From positions 1-29,434 of the forward strand of contig JAFHCF010000235.1 of assembly GCA_048497495.1 (NCBI GenBank): a stretch of 29,434 nt of DNA. The letters run 5' to 3'. The stretch is from JAFHCF01 sp048497495 (GTDB lineage: Bacteria > Pseudomonadota > Alphaproteobacteria > Rhizobiales > Ancalomicrobiaceae). Position numbers and translations under genes: made by a program. The notes under the pieces are model-generated. The model ran no database searches. It was not told the DNA's origin and worked only from the letters and a program-made list of their open reading frames with translations. Positions 15,265 through 22,519 of this stretch are shown in pieces; position 1 is the first letter of the stretch, and every line of letters starts with the position of its first letter.

Positions 15265-16044
15265 TCAGAGGCGACGCTCGATCAGCATCTTCTTGATCTC
15301 GGCGATCGCCAGCGCCGGGTTCAGCCCCTTGGGGCAGGTGTTGGTGCAGTTCATGATGGTGTGGCAGCGATAGAGGCGGAAGGGATCCTCGAGATTGTCG
15401 AGGCGGTCGCCGGTCGCTTCATCGCGGCTGTCGATCAGCCAGCGGTAGGCCTGGAGGAGAACCGCCGGGCCGAGATAACGATCGCCGTTCCACCAATAGC
15501 TCGGGCACGAGGTCGAGCACGAGGCGCAGAGAATGCACTCGTAGAGACCGTCGAGCTTGGCGCGGTCCTCGTGGGACTGCTTCCATTCGGTCTGCGGGGT
15601 CGGCGTCACCGTCTTCAGCCAGGGCTCGATCGAGCGGTGCTGGGCGTAGAAATTGGTGAGGTCGGGGATCAGATCCTTGACCACCGGCATGTGCGGCAGC
15701 GGATAGACCTTCACCGCGCCCTTGATCTCGTCGACGCCCTTGGTGCAGGCGAGGGTGTTGAGCCCGTCGATGTTCATGGCGCAGGAGCCGCAGATGCCTT
15801 CACGGCACGAGCGGCGGAAGGTCAGCGTCGGGTCGATCTTGCTCTTGATGTAGATCAGACCGTCGAGGACCATCGGACCGCAATCGTCGAGGTCGACGAA
15901 ATAGACGTCGATCCGCGGGTTCTTGCCGTCCTCCTGGTTCCAGCGATAGACGCGGTATTCCTTGAGCTTGGTCGCGCCGACGGGCTTCGGCCAGGTCTTG
16001 CCGGTCTGCACGGTGGAATTCTTAGGCAAAGTGAGCTGAACCAT
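15265..16044 (-). CDS. sdhB: Succinate dehydrogenase iron-sulfur subunit
   Basis: Carries electrons from the flavoprotein to ubiquinone in respiratory complex II on the cytoplasmic face of the inner membrane. It has 259 residues. The [2Fe-2S] ligands are in CREGICGSCAMNIDG and the downstream LNTLAC. The [4Fe-4S]/[3Fe-4S] ligands are in CILCASCSTSCPSYWW and CHTIMNCTNTCPKGLNP. All expected cysteines are present. The C-terminus AIAEIKKMLIERRL is normal. It is the last gene of sdhCDAB, 79 bp after sdhA. A 9-bp-stem hairpin lies in the gap, and the operon ends in the terminator just downstream. Confidence 0.97.
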   Translation of the reverse strand: MVQLTLPKNSTVQTGKTWPKPVGATKLKEYRVYRWNQEDGKNPRIDVYFVDLDDCGPMVLDGLIYIKSKIDPTLTFRRSCREGICGSCAMNIDGLNTLACTKGVDEIKGAVKVYPLPHMPVVKDLIPDLTNFYAQHRSIEPWLKTVTPTPQTEWKQSHEDRAKLDGLYECILCASCSTSCPSYWWNGDRYLGPAVLLQAYRWLIDSRDEATGDRLDNLEDPFRLYRCHTIMNCTNTCPKGLNPALAIAEIKKMLIERRL

Positions 16045-16081
16045 CGTCGGTCTGCCCTTCTGGTGATCTTCGTCGATCGGA

Positions 16082-16103
16082 CCGTCGGCCGAGGGGCCGA
16101 CGG
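16082..16103 (-). other. Hairpin in the sdhA-sdhB spacer
   Basis: CCGTCGGCC (16082-16090) and GGCCGACGG (16095-16103) form a perfect 9-bp GC stem with a 4-base loop between the sdhA stop and the sdhB start. No T-run follows on the transcribed strand, so it is unlikely to be a full terminator. It may stabilise the upstream mRNA or tune subunit ratio. The structure is seen directly and the function is inferred. Confidence 0.55.
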
Positions 16104-16123
16104 CGACGCAAACGTGAGCGCGT

Positions 16124-17953
16124 TCAGTACACGCGGGCCTTCGGCTCGATGTAGGCGATGTCGTCGGTCATGGTGAAGGCATGCACCGGCCGGTCGTCGA
16201 GCTTCACCGTCTTGGTGGCGCTGTCGGCCCAGGCCAGCGTGTGCTTCATCCAGTTGGCGTCGTCGCGATCGGGGAAGTCCTCGCGGGCGTGAGCGCCGCG
16301 GCTCTCCTTGCGGTTGGCCGCCGAGTTCATGGTGACCACCGCCTGCTCGATCAGGTTCTCGAACTCGAGCGTCTCGACGAGATCGGAGTTCCACACCAGC
16401 GACCGATCGGTGACCTTCAGGTCCGGCAGGCCTTCCCAGACCTTCTGGATCAGTTCGACGCCCTCCTCGAGAACCTCGCCGGTGCGGAACACGGCGCAGT
16501 TGTTCTGCATCGTCTTCTGCATGGCCATGCGAAGCTCGGCGGTCGAGGTCGAGCCGGCGGCGAAGCGGCACTTGTCGAGACGGGAGATCGCGAGATCGCC
16601 GGCGCCGGCCGGCAGGTCCGCCTGACGGGCGTTCGCCACCACGGTCTCCTTGCAGCGCAGACCGGCGGCGCGGCCGAAGACCACGAGGTCGGTCAGCGAG
16701 TTGGAGCCGAGGCGGTTGGCGCCGTGGACCGATACGCAGGCTGCCTCGCCGATCGCCATCAGGCCGGGGACGACCGAATCCGGGTCGCCGCCCTTCTTGG
16801 TCAAGACCTCGCCGTGATAGTTCGTCGGGATGCCGCCCATGTTGTAGTGGACGGTCGGCAGGATCGGGATCGGCTCCTTGGTCAGGTCGACGCCGGAGAA
16901 GATCTTGGCCGACTCGGTGATGCCCGGCAGGCGCTCCGCCAGGATCGCCGGGTCGAGATGGCTCAGGTTCAGGTGGATGTGGTCCTTGTTCTTGCCGACG
17001 CCGCGTCCCTCGCGGATCTCGATGGTGATCGAGCGCGAGACGACGTCACGGGAGGCGAGATCCTTGGCGGAGGGGGCATAGCGCTCCATGAAGCGCTCGC
17101 CCGAGGAGTTGGTGAGATAGCCGCCCTCGCCACGCGCGCCCTCGGTGATGAGGACGCCGGCGCCGTAGATGCCGGTCGGGTGGAACTGTACGAACTCCAG
17201 ATCCTGCAACGGCAGGCCGGCGCGCAGCACCATGCCGCCACCGTCGCCGGTGCAGGTATGGGCCGAGGTGCAGGAGAAGAAGGCGCGGCCGTAGCCGCCG
17301 GTCGCCAGAATGGTCTTCTGGGCGCGGAAGCGATGGAGGGTGCCGTCCTCGAGGCTGAGCGCCACGACACCGCGACAGGCGCCGTCGGCGTCCATGATCA
17401 GGTCGATGGCGAAGTACTCGATGAAGAACTCCGCCCCGAAGCGCAGCGACTGGCCGTAGAGCGTGTGCAGCATGGCGTGACCGGTGCGGTCGGCGGCGGC
17501 GCAGGTGCGCTGGGCGATGCCCTTGCCGAAGTCCGTGGTCATGCCGCCGAAGGGGCGCTGGTAGATCCGGCCGTCCTCGGTGCGAGAGAAGGGCACGCCC
17601 CAATGCTCGAGCTCGTAGACGGCGTCCGGCGCGTTGCGCACCAGATATTCGATGGCGTCCTGGTCGCCCAGCCAGTCCGACCCCTTGACGGTGTCGTACA
17701 TGTGGAAGCGCCAGTCGTCGCGTCCCATGTTGCCGAGCGAGGCGGCGACGCCGCCCTGAGCCGCGACGGTGTGCGAGCGGGTCGGGAAGACCTTGGTGAT
17801 GCAGGCGGTCTTGAGGCCCGCCTCGGAGGCGCCGGTGACGGCGCGAAGGCCGGCGCCACCGGCGCCGACGACCACGACGTCGAACGTGTGATCGATGAAT
17901 TTGTAGGCCGCGCCGGAGGTGCCGGGGGCCTGGGTCGTGGAAATGTCGGCCAT
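16124..17953 (-). CDS. sdhA: Succinate dehydrogenase flavoprotein subunit
   Basis: Catalytic subunit of complex II, oxidising succinate to fumarate with covalently bound FAD, 609 residues. The FAD-binding motif VVVVGAGGAG is at residues 26-34 and the flavinylation site RSHTVAAQGG has H61. Active-site motifs include FVQFHPTGIYGAGVLITEGARGEGG (split as QFHPTG and EGARGEGG), RDVVSRSI and PTVHYNMGGIPTNYHGEV, with later GANRLGSNSL. Start set at ATG 17953 (MADIST), which follows the sdhD stop by 5 bp. A GTG at 17962 would overlap sdhD and has no family support. Nothing in the sequence suggests a fumarate reductase variant. Confidence 0.97.
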   Translation of the reverse strand: MADISTTQAPGTSGAAYKFIDHTFDVVVVGAGGAGLRAVTGASEAGLKTACITKVFPTRSHTVAAQGGVAASLGNMGRDDWRFHMYDTVKGSDWLGDQDAIEYLVRNAPDAVYELEHWGVPFSRTEDGRIYQRPFGGMTTDFGKGIAQRTCAAADRTGHAMLHTLYGQSLRFGAEFFIEYFAIDLIMDADGACRGVVALSLEDGTLHRFRAQKTILATGGYGRAFFSCTSAHTCTGDGGGMVLRAGLPLQDLEFVQFHPTGIYGAGVLITEGARGEGGYLTNSSGERFMERYAPSAKDLASRDVVSRSITIEIREGRGVGKNKDHIHLNLSHLDPAILAERLPGITESAKIFSGVDLTKEPIPILPTVHYNMGGIPTNYHGEVLTKKGGDPDSVVPGLMAIGEAACVSVHGANRLGSNSLTDLVVFGRAAGLRCKETVVANARQADLPAGAGDLAISRLDKCRFAAGSTSTAELRMAMQKTMQNNCAVFRTGEVLEEGVELIQKVWEGLPDLKVTDRSLVWNSDLVETLEFENLIEQAVVTMNSAANRKESRGAHAREDFPDRDDANWMKHTLAWADSATKTVKLDDRPVHAFTMTDDIAYIEPKARVY

Positions 17954-17958
17954 GGTCC

Positions 17959-18339
17959 TCACATCCCGAACGAGAGTTTTGCAACCGCCCAGAGCGTCGC
18001 CAGAGCGACCAACGCCGAGAAGAAGTTGTTCAGCAGAACGAAGGCGATCTTCCAGGCGTCCGAGGGCGTGTAGTCCTCGATGATGACCTGCATGCCGATC
18101 TTCATGTGCAGCACGCCGGCGATCACCAGGGCGCCGATCGGGATCGCCGAGAGGGGCGAGGCGAGGACCGCATGGGCCTTTTCCCAGGGCGCGCCGACGA
18201 CGTAGATCACGAGGAAGATGACGTAGAAGGTCAGGGGCACCATGGCGACGGCGGTGACCCGCTGCATCCAGTAGTCCTCGGTGCCGAACTTCGAGGAACC
18301 GCGGCCGGTGACCGTGGAGAGTGGTGTGCGCATGCTCAT
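17959..18339 (-). CDS. sdhD: Succinate dehydrogenase hydrophobic membrane anchor subunit
   Basis: Membrane anchor of complex II, 126 residues with three transmembrane helices. These are roughly residues 29-49, 64-88 and 100-122. The motif HMKIGMQVIIEDY (H78 to Y90) is the conserved quinone/heme-side segment of SdhD. The N-terminal soluble part GRGSSKFGTEDYWMQRVTAVAMVPL is typical of alphaproteobacteria. ATG 18339 has GAGG 7 bp upstream, overlapping the end of sdhC. ATG 18333 is a less favoured alternative. The gene is tightly packed, starting 9 bp after the sdhC stop and ending 5 bp before sdhA. Confidence 0.93.
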   Translation of the reverse strand: MSMRTPLSTVTGRGSSKFGTEDYWMQRVTAVAMVPLTFYVIFLVIYVVGAPWEKAHAVLASPLSAIPIGALVIAGVLHMKIGMQVIIEDYTPSDAWKIAFVLLNNFFSALVALATLWAVAKLSFGM

Positions 18340-18348
18340 GACGTCACC

Positions 18349-18756
18349 TCACTTGACCATGTAGGCGGCGATCCAGATCAGGATCGTGAAGACGCCCGAG
18401 AGGACCCAGGTGCCGATCGCCAGGAGGCGGCGCTCCGGGCCGAAGCCGAGCGCCATGTCCCAGATCAGGAAGCGGACGCCGCCGATCAGGTGACAGACCA
18501 GCGCCCAGGTGTAGCCGAAGAGGACGAGCAGGCCGATCCAGGTGCCGAAGAGCCACTGGACCTGGTCGTAGGTCGCCGCGCCGGCGCCGACCGCGATCAG
18601 CCAGGCCGCCAGCAACAGGGTGCCGAAATAGAGCGCCGCGCCCGTTCCGCGATGGACGACCGACATGATCATCGTCCAGGAGGGCGCGTAGATGAAGAGG
18701 TGCGGCGAAAGGGGGCGCTCGACCCCGCCCGCGGCCTTGGCTTTGCTCGTCGACAT
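18349..18756 (-). CDS. sdhC: Succinate dehydrogenase cytochrome b556 subunit
   Basis: Heme- and quinone-binding membrane subunit of complex II, 135 residues with three transmembrane helices. RPLSPHLFIYAPSW and SVVHRGTGAALYFG (H35) are the family signature. H89 in VCHLIGGVRFLIWD is the likely axial heme b ligand. First gene of sdhCDAB. Its start is 94 bp downstream of a predicted sigma-70-type promoter, and the leader carries a CT/AG hairpin at 18799-18815. ATG 18756 fits the family N-terminus (MSTSKAKAAG...). Confidence 0.94.
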   Translation of the reverse strand: MSTSKAKAAGGVERPLSPHLFIYAPSWTMIMSVVHRGTGAALYFGTLLLAAWLIAVGAGAATYDQVQWLFGTWIGLLVLFGYTWALVCHLIGGVRFLIWDMALGFGPERRLLAIGTWVLSGVFTILIWIAAYMVK

Positions 18757-18798
18757 GGTCTGTCTTCGATCCCTCGAGGGTTGAACCGGCTCGGCGGT

Positions 18799-18815
18799 GC
18801 TCTCTCTGAGAGAGC
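18799..18815 (-). other. Inverted repeat in the sdhC 5' leader
   Basis: GCTCTCT-CTG-AGAGAGC is a perfect 7-bp inverted repeat about 45 bp before the sdhC ATG, inside the predicted untranslated leader. It could be a protein site or a weak mRNA hairpin. No function is assigned. Confidence 0.4.
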
Positions 18816-18849
18816 GTCGACGTCGGCGAGTGATCGCGAACGTCGAAGC

Positions 18850-18879
18850 CTTCTAACCCCTTTCACTGCGGTGCGTCAA
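18850..18879 (-). promoter_or_regulatory. Predicted sdhCDAB promoter with an embedded TGCGGTGC box
   Basis: On the minus strand, -35 TTGACG (18879-18874) is separated by 17 bp from TTAGAA (18856-18851), or by 18 bp from TAGAAG, as -10. The TTGACG is a good alphaproteobacterial housekeeping -35. The box TGCGGTGC (+ strand 18867-18874) lies at the -35/spacer junction. A protein bound there would block polymerase. Confidence 0.5.
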
Positions 18880-18969
18880 AACGTCCAAAGGGATGATCCG
18901 CCATGCATCGACGGTAGGCCTGCCGATTTTTCGCGCGGCCTGAGATTTCTTCTACTCGAGACAGAAATT

Positions 18970-20022
18970 TCACCGCGGAATGAGCACCCAGTAGTCGATG
19001 TCGAGAATCACCGCCGGGTCGTAGTCGCCGGTCTCGAGCTTGTAGGGCAGGTCGGTCACCGGCTTGTCCTTGGTCGCCACGGTGCGCACGCGCAGCGCGC
19101 CGACGTCGTCGCGTCCGGGCAGTTCGGCGGTCTCCAGCACCTCCGACCAGGCGAAGACGGTGAGGCCGGCGAACAGCGGCGCGACGTGGCGGCCGCCGTT
19201 GATGGCGGCGACGTGGAAGGCGTTGCCGAGGCCGTTGAACGACAGGGCGCGGGCGAGGCTGATGACGTGGCCGCCGTAGATCAGGCGTCGGCCGAAGCGG
19301 CCCTGGCCTTCGGTCCACTGGTTGAAGTGGACCTTGGCGGTGTTCTGGTAGAGGCGGGTGGCGAGCATGTGCTCGGCCTCTTCCACCGTCATGCCGTCGA
19401 CGTGGTCGATGCGCTCGCCGGCGCGGTAGTCGGCGAAACGGTGGGGGGAGCCGGCGAGCACCGGGTCGTAGGCGTCGACGTCGAGGACGGGGACGGCGGA
19501 GCCGATCTCCTCGGGCGTCAGGGCCGCCGGAAGTTCCGGCACCGCCTGCTCGGCGATGACCACCTTCTCGTCGGCCTTGCGCACCATCACCCAGCGCACG
19601 TAGTCGAGCACTTCGACACCGTGTTGATTGTAGCCGGTGGAGCGGACGTAGACGACGCCGGTCTTGCCGTTGGAATTCTCCTTGAGCCCGATCACTTCCG
19701 AGACGGTCGACAGGGTGTCGCCGGGATAGACGGGGGCGAGGAAGCGGCAGCCGGCATAGCCGAGATTGGCGACGGCGTTGAGCGAGACGTCGGGCACGGT
19801 CTTGCCGAAGACGACGTGGAAGACCAGCAGGTCGTCGACCGGGGCCTGCGGATAACCGATGGCGCGGGCGAAGGCGTCCGACGACTGCACGGCGAAGCGC
19901 GGGCCGAAGAGGGCGGTGTAGAGGGCGACGTCGCCGTGGGTGATGGTGCGCGGCGTGGCGTGGCGGATCACCTGGCCGATGCGGAAGTCTTCGAAGAAGT
20001 TGCCCGAATTGGTCTTGGTCAT
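18970..20022 (-). CDS. mch: Mesaconyl-CoA hydratase (beta-methylmalyl-CoA dehydratase), double MaoC domain
   Basis: Converts mesaconyl-CoA to (2R,3S)-beta-methylmalyl-CoA in the ethylmalonyl-CoA pathway for acetyl-CoA assimilation, in the cytosol. The 350 residues form two hot-dog domains. N-terminal motifs NFFEDFRIGQVIRHATPRT, HVVFGKTVPDVSLNAVANLGYAG and YPGDTLSTVSEVIG, and C-terminal motifs GERIDHVDGMTVEEAEHM and RLIYGGHVISLARALSFNG with the ending DYDPAVILDIDYWVL, match Rhodobacter Mch nearly residue for residue as I recall it. ATG 20022 (MTKTNSGNFF) aligns with the family start and has GGGAGCGAGG upstream. The gene lies 213 bp upstream of sdhC on the same strand. From memory, mch lies near sdh genes in Rhodobacter too. 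A TGCATTGCA box sits about 85 bp before its start. Confidence 0.94.
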   Translation of the reverse strand: MTKTNSGNFFEDFRIGQVIRHATPRTITHGDVALYTALFGPRFAVQSSDAFARAIGYPQAPVDDLLVFHVVFGKTVPDVSLNAVANLGYAGCRFLAPVYPGDTLSTVSEVIGLKENSNGKTGVVYVRSTGYNQHGVEVLDYVRWVMVRKADEKVVIAEQAVPELPAALTPEEIGSAVPVLDVDAYDPVLAGSPHRFADYRAGERIDHVDGMTVEEAEHMLATRLYQNTAKVHFNQWTEGQGRFGRRLIYGGHVISLARALSFNGLGNAFHVAAINGGRHVAPLFAGLTVFAWSEVLETAELPGRDDVGALRVRTVATKDKPVTDLPYKLETGDYDPAVILDIDYWVLIPR

Positions 20023-20106
20023 CGCCTCGCTCCCCGATGGCATGCGCAGCCAAGGTGATGACGGAAGCCCACGCCCGGGTAAAGCCCCCATCTCACCGAC
20101 TTTCGC

Positions 20107-20115
20107 TGCATTGCA
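20107..20115. promoter_or_regulatory. TGCATTGCA box upstream of mesaconyl-CoA hydratase
   Basis: TGCATTGCA, inside CTGCATTGCACACC, is a TGC/GCA inverted element about 85 bp upstream of the hydratase ATG on the minus strand. It resembles the boxes at 9011 and 10385. It is short, so it is supported mainly by its position and the recurrence of similar elements. Confidence 0.3.
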
Positions 20116-20125
20116 CACCGGTTTC

Positions 20126-20151
20126 GACGCCCCGTCGCGGGACGGGGTGTC
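20126..20151 (-). terminator. Hairpin after the pyridoxal kinase gene, possible terminator
   Basis: GACGCCCCGTC (20126-20136) and GACGGGGTGTC (20141-20151) form an 11-bp stem with one mismatch (or one wobble in RNA) and a 4-base loop. It lies 29 bp after the kinase stop on the minus strand. It lacks a convincing T-run, so it may be a weak or Rho-assisted terminator, or a processing or stability hairpin before the hydratase gene. Confidence 0.4.
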
Positions 20152-20179
20152 GCAGGGGAAGGCATCGCCGCCCTCCGGT

Positions 20180-21085
20180 TCAGTCGAGCTCCGCCGGCCG
20201 CGCCACCGGGCGCCGCATCCCCGGCTTCGCCTCGCCGATGCGGCGGATCGAGACCTGGGCCATCGGGTGGAGGAGAACGTCCTGCTCGGCGGCGATCGCC
20301 AGTTCGTCGTGGCCGGCGCGGGCGGAACGGGCGACCAGTTCGAAGACGCTGGTCACCGCCTTGGCGAGCGCGGCCTCGGTCGAGGCGCCGAGGGTCAGGC
20401 GGCCGGCGAGGAGGGCGGCGAGGAGATCGCCGGTGCCGTGCGCCGCCGCGTCGATCAGCGGGTGCTCGATCTGGGTGGCGGCGTCGGGCGTCACCAGGAG
20501 GGTGGCGACCGAGCGGGTCATCATCGCCGGCGCCGAGGTGACGACGACGGCCGGCAGCCCCAGGGCGCGCGCCGCCGCGATGGTCTCGGCCGGGGTGGCG
20601 ACCGGCCGGCCGGAGAGCCAGGCGGCCTCGAAGAGATTGGGGGTGGCGACGTCGGCGAGCGGCAGCAGGCGGTCGCGCACGGCGACCGCGATCGCCTCGC
20701 GCACGTAGAGGGCATGGCCGTCGCCGATCACCGGATCGACGACCAGGCGCAGCCCGGGGGTGGCGAGCCGCAGCCGCTCGACCAGCCCGGCGGCGGCCTC
20801 CACCTGGGCGACGTCGGCGAAATAGCCGGTCATCACCGTGGCGATCTCGCCCGCCGCCGAGCTCTCGGCGATCTCGGCCAGCGCCGCGGCGAAGTCGTCG
20901 GGATCGGGGACGAGGCGGGTGGAGCGGCCGTGTCCGGGATGCCAGGGCATCCACACGGTGGGGACGAGCCAGACGGCGAGGCCGAGGCGCTCCAGCGCGA
21001 AGCTCGCCGCCCGCGCCCCGATGGCGCCGCGCGCCACTTGGGAGGAGATCACCAGCACGGCGGAAGGACGGCGGCTCTCCGACAT
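20180..21085 (-). CDS. pdxY: Pyridoxal kinase (PdxY/PdxK-type, ribokinase fold)
   Basis: Phosphorylates pyridoxal with ATP in the vitamin B6 salvage route, in the cytosol. It has 301 residues. N-terminal strand AVLVISSQVARGAIGARA is the substrate-binding segment of pyridoxal kinases. VDPVIGDGHALYV (near D117) and TPNLFEAAWLSG contact ATP and metal. The catalytic GTGD motif is H-G-T-G-D with D220. ATG 21085 has GAGAGGA 6-7 bp upstream. It lies between the FAD oxidoreductase and the mesaconyl-CoA hydratase gene. Two palindromic repeats separate it from the upstream gene, so it probably has its own promoter. PdxY and PdxK cannot be told apart with certainty here. Confidence 0.88.
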   Translation of the reverse strand: MSESRRPSAVLVISSQVARGAIGARAASFALERLGLAVWLVPTVWMPWHPGHGRSTRLVPDPDDFAAALAEIAESSAAGEIATVMTGYFADVAQVEAAAGLVERLRLATPGLRLVVDPVIGDGHALYVREAIAVAVRDRLLPLADVATPNLFEAAWLSGRPVATPAETIAAARALGLPAVVVTSAPAMMTRSVATLLVTPDAATQIEHPLIDAAAHGTGDLLAALLAGRLTLGASTEAALAKAVTSVFELVARSARAGHDELAIAAEQDVLLHPMAQVSIRRIGEAKPGMRRPVARPAELD

Positions 21086-21158
21086 GGCGGATCCTCTCGG
21101 GTGGATGTCCGGCGGGCAGGTTCGCCGAGGCGCGGCGGGGGCGCAAGGGGCAGCGTGG

Positions 21159-21186
21159 GGCGGAATAGGCGGAGCCGTATTCCGCC
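21159..21186. repeat. REP-like palindromic element 1
   Basis: GGCGGAATA (21159-21167) and TATTCCGCC (21178-21186) form a perfect 9-bp stem. The intervening GGC...GCC extends it to about 12 bp with one bulged G. The form GGxGxAATA-loop-TATTxCxCC is a dispersed repeat type I recall seeing often between genes in proteobacterial genomes. It is one of a tandem pair with the next element. Confidence 0.6.
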
Positions 21187-21198
21187 GTCGGCGTCGCC

Positions 21199-21224
21199 GG
21201 TGCAATACGCTTCGCTATTGCACC
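21199..21224. repeat. REP-like palindromic element 2
   Basis: GGTGCAATA (21199-21207) and TATTGCACC (21216-21224) form a perfect 9-bp stem around the loop CGCTTCGC, followed by CTACGG. It is similar in layout to element 1 and lies 12 bp from it. Its position directly after the FAD oxidoreductase stop could protect that transcript's 3' end. Confidence 0.62.
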
Positions 21225-21242
21225 CTACGGTCCGTGCCGGGT

Positions 21243-22430
21243 TCAGATGACGTTCAACTCCTTGACCGCGCGGCCGGCGGCGAGCCGGTCGTAGCCGAAG
21301 ACCGCGAGGTCGAGCGACCGGAAGCCGCCGTGCGCGATCAGTTCCGCCACGGCGCGGCCGGCGGCCGGGCCCTGCTGGATGCCGTGGCCGGAGAAGCCGT
21401 TGCAGAAGACGAAGTTCGTCACCTCCGGATGGCGGCCGATCACCGCGTTGTGGTCGAAGGTGTTGAAATCGTAGTGGCCGGCCCAGGCGCGGATCAGCTT
21501 GAGGCTCTCGAAGGTCGGGATGCGGGTGGCGAGCGCCGGCCAGATCACCTCCTCGTAGAGGCCATAGTCGACGTCGAAGTCGTCGTCGCCGGCGCGATGG
21601 TCCGCCTCGTCCGACGGCGACACGCCGCAGATGTGGTACTGGCCCTCGGGCCGGACGTAGACGCCGGAGGCGACGACGGTGCCGTCGATCAGCATCGGCA
21701 GGCCGGGGACCTGCTCGCGACAATGGACGACGTAGACGAAGCGCTTGCGCGGCTCGACCGGAAGGGTGATGCCGGCGAGCGCGGCGACGTCGCCGGCGGC
21801 GGGGCCGGCGGCGTTGACGAAGGTGCCGCAGGTGATCTCGCGGCCGTCGGAGAGCGTCACGCCGGTGACGCGGTCGCCGCTCCGGGCGATACCGGTGACG
21901 GCGGCATGGGCGTAGACCGCGCCCTGCGCGCGCGCCGCCTTGCGCAGCAGGTCGAGCCACAGGTAGGCGTCGAACCAGCCCTCGCCGCTGCGGCCGTAGG
22001 CGGCGAGCGCGATGCCGTCGAGCGACATCCACGGGTATCGGCGGGCGAGTTCGTCCGGCTCGATCAGCTCGATGTCGGAGCCCTCGGCGGTCTGGATCGC
22101 ATGGTTGGCCTCGAGCACCGGCACCCCGGCGGCGCTCGCCAGCGTCAGATAGCCCTTCTCGTGGAAGCCGATGTCGGCGTCGGGACCGAAGGTCTCCTTC
22201 AACGAGCGGATCATGTCGATGCCGAAGCGCGACAGGCGGATGTTCTCGGGCGTCGAGAACTGTTGGCGGATCGAGGCGGCCGAGAGCGTCGTCGCCGAGC
22301 GGGCATAGGTCGGATCCTTCTCCACCACCAGGATACGGGCGGAGGGTCCGAGTTCGCGGGTGAGGAAATAGGCGGTCGACGATCCCATGATCGCGCCGCC
22401 GGCGATCACCACGTCCCAATGCTCGGCCAC
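21243..22430 (-). CDS. FAD-dependent oxidoreductase, DAO family, FOXRED1-like
   Basis: A 395-residue soluble flavoprotein of the D-amino-acid oxidase/sarcosine oxidase fold. The FAD motif IAGGAIMGSSTAYFL is at residues 9-23 with an acidic residue at the end of strand 2 (LVVEKD). The substrate-domain pieces ATTLSAASIRQQFSTPENIRLS and the C-terminal AWAGHYDFNTFDHNAVIG and CNGFSGHGIQQGPAAGRAVAELI resemble eukaryotic FOXRED1 and its bacterial relatives. The reaction is unknown. Oxidation of an N-methylated or D-amino acid is plausible. GTG 22430 is chosen as start (VAEHWDVVIAGG), with GAGGAG 9 bp upstream. The 60 further codons of open frame upstream look non-coding. FOXRED1 in animals helps assemble complex I, and a similar respiratory link here is speculative. 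Confidence 0.83.
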   Translation of the reverse strand: MAEHWDVVIAGGAIMGSSTAYFLTRELGPSARILVVEKDPTYARSATTLSAASIRQQFSTPENIRLSRFGIDMIRSLKETFGPDADIGFHEKGYLTLASAAGVPVLEANHAIQTAEGSDIELIEPDELARRYPWMSLDGIALAAYGRSGEGWFDAYLWLDLLRKAARAQGAVYAHAAVTGIARSGDRVTGVTLSDGREITCGTFVNAAGPAAGDVAALAGITLPVEPRKRFVYVVHCREQVPGLPMLIDGTVVASGVYVRPEGQYHICGVSPSDEADHRAGDDDFDVDYGLYEEVIWPALATRIPTFESLKLIRAWAGHYDFNTFDHNAVIGRHPEVTNFVFCNGFSGHGIQQGPAAGRAVAELIAHGGFRSLDLAVFGYDRLAAGRAVKELNVI

Positions 22431-22519
22431 GTCCGGTTTCTCCTCGAGGGGGGCTCCCGGTCCGGTCCGATCGCCGGTTCCGGGGACTGCGTCTTCTCGC
22501 TTATCGCGAACGCGAGTGT

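Noticed and set aside
16181..20058. Two long + strand open frames (16181-18073 and 18106-20058) opposite sdhA, sdhCD and the mesaconyl-CoA hydratase
   Set aside because: These are shadows of well-identified enzymes, with Val/Gly/Ala/Asp-rich low-information translations.
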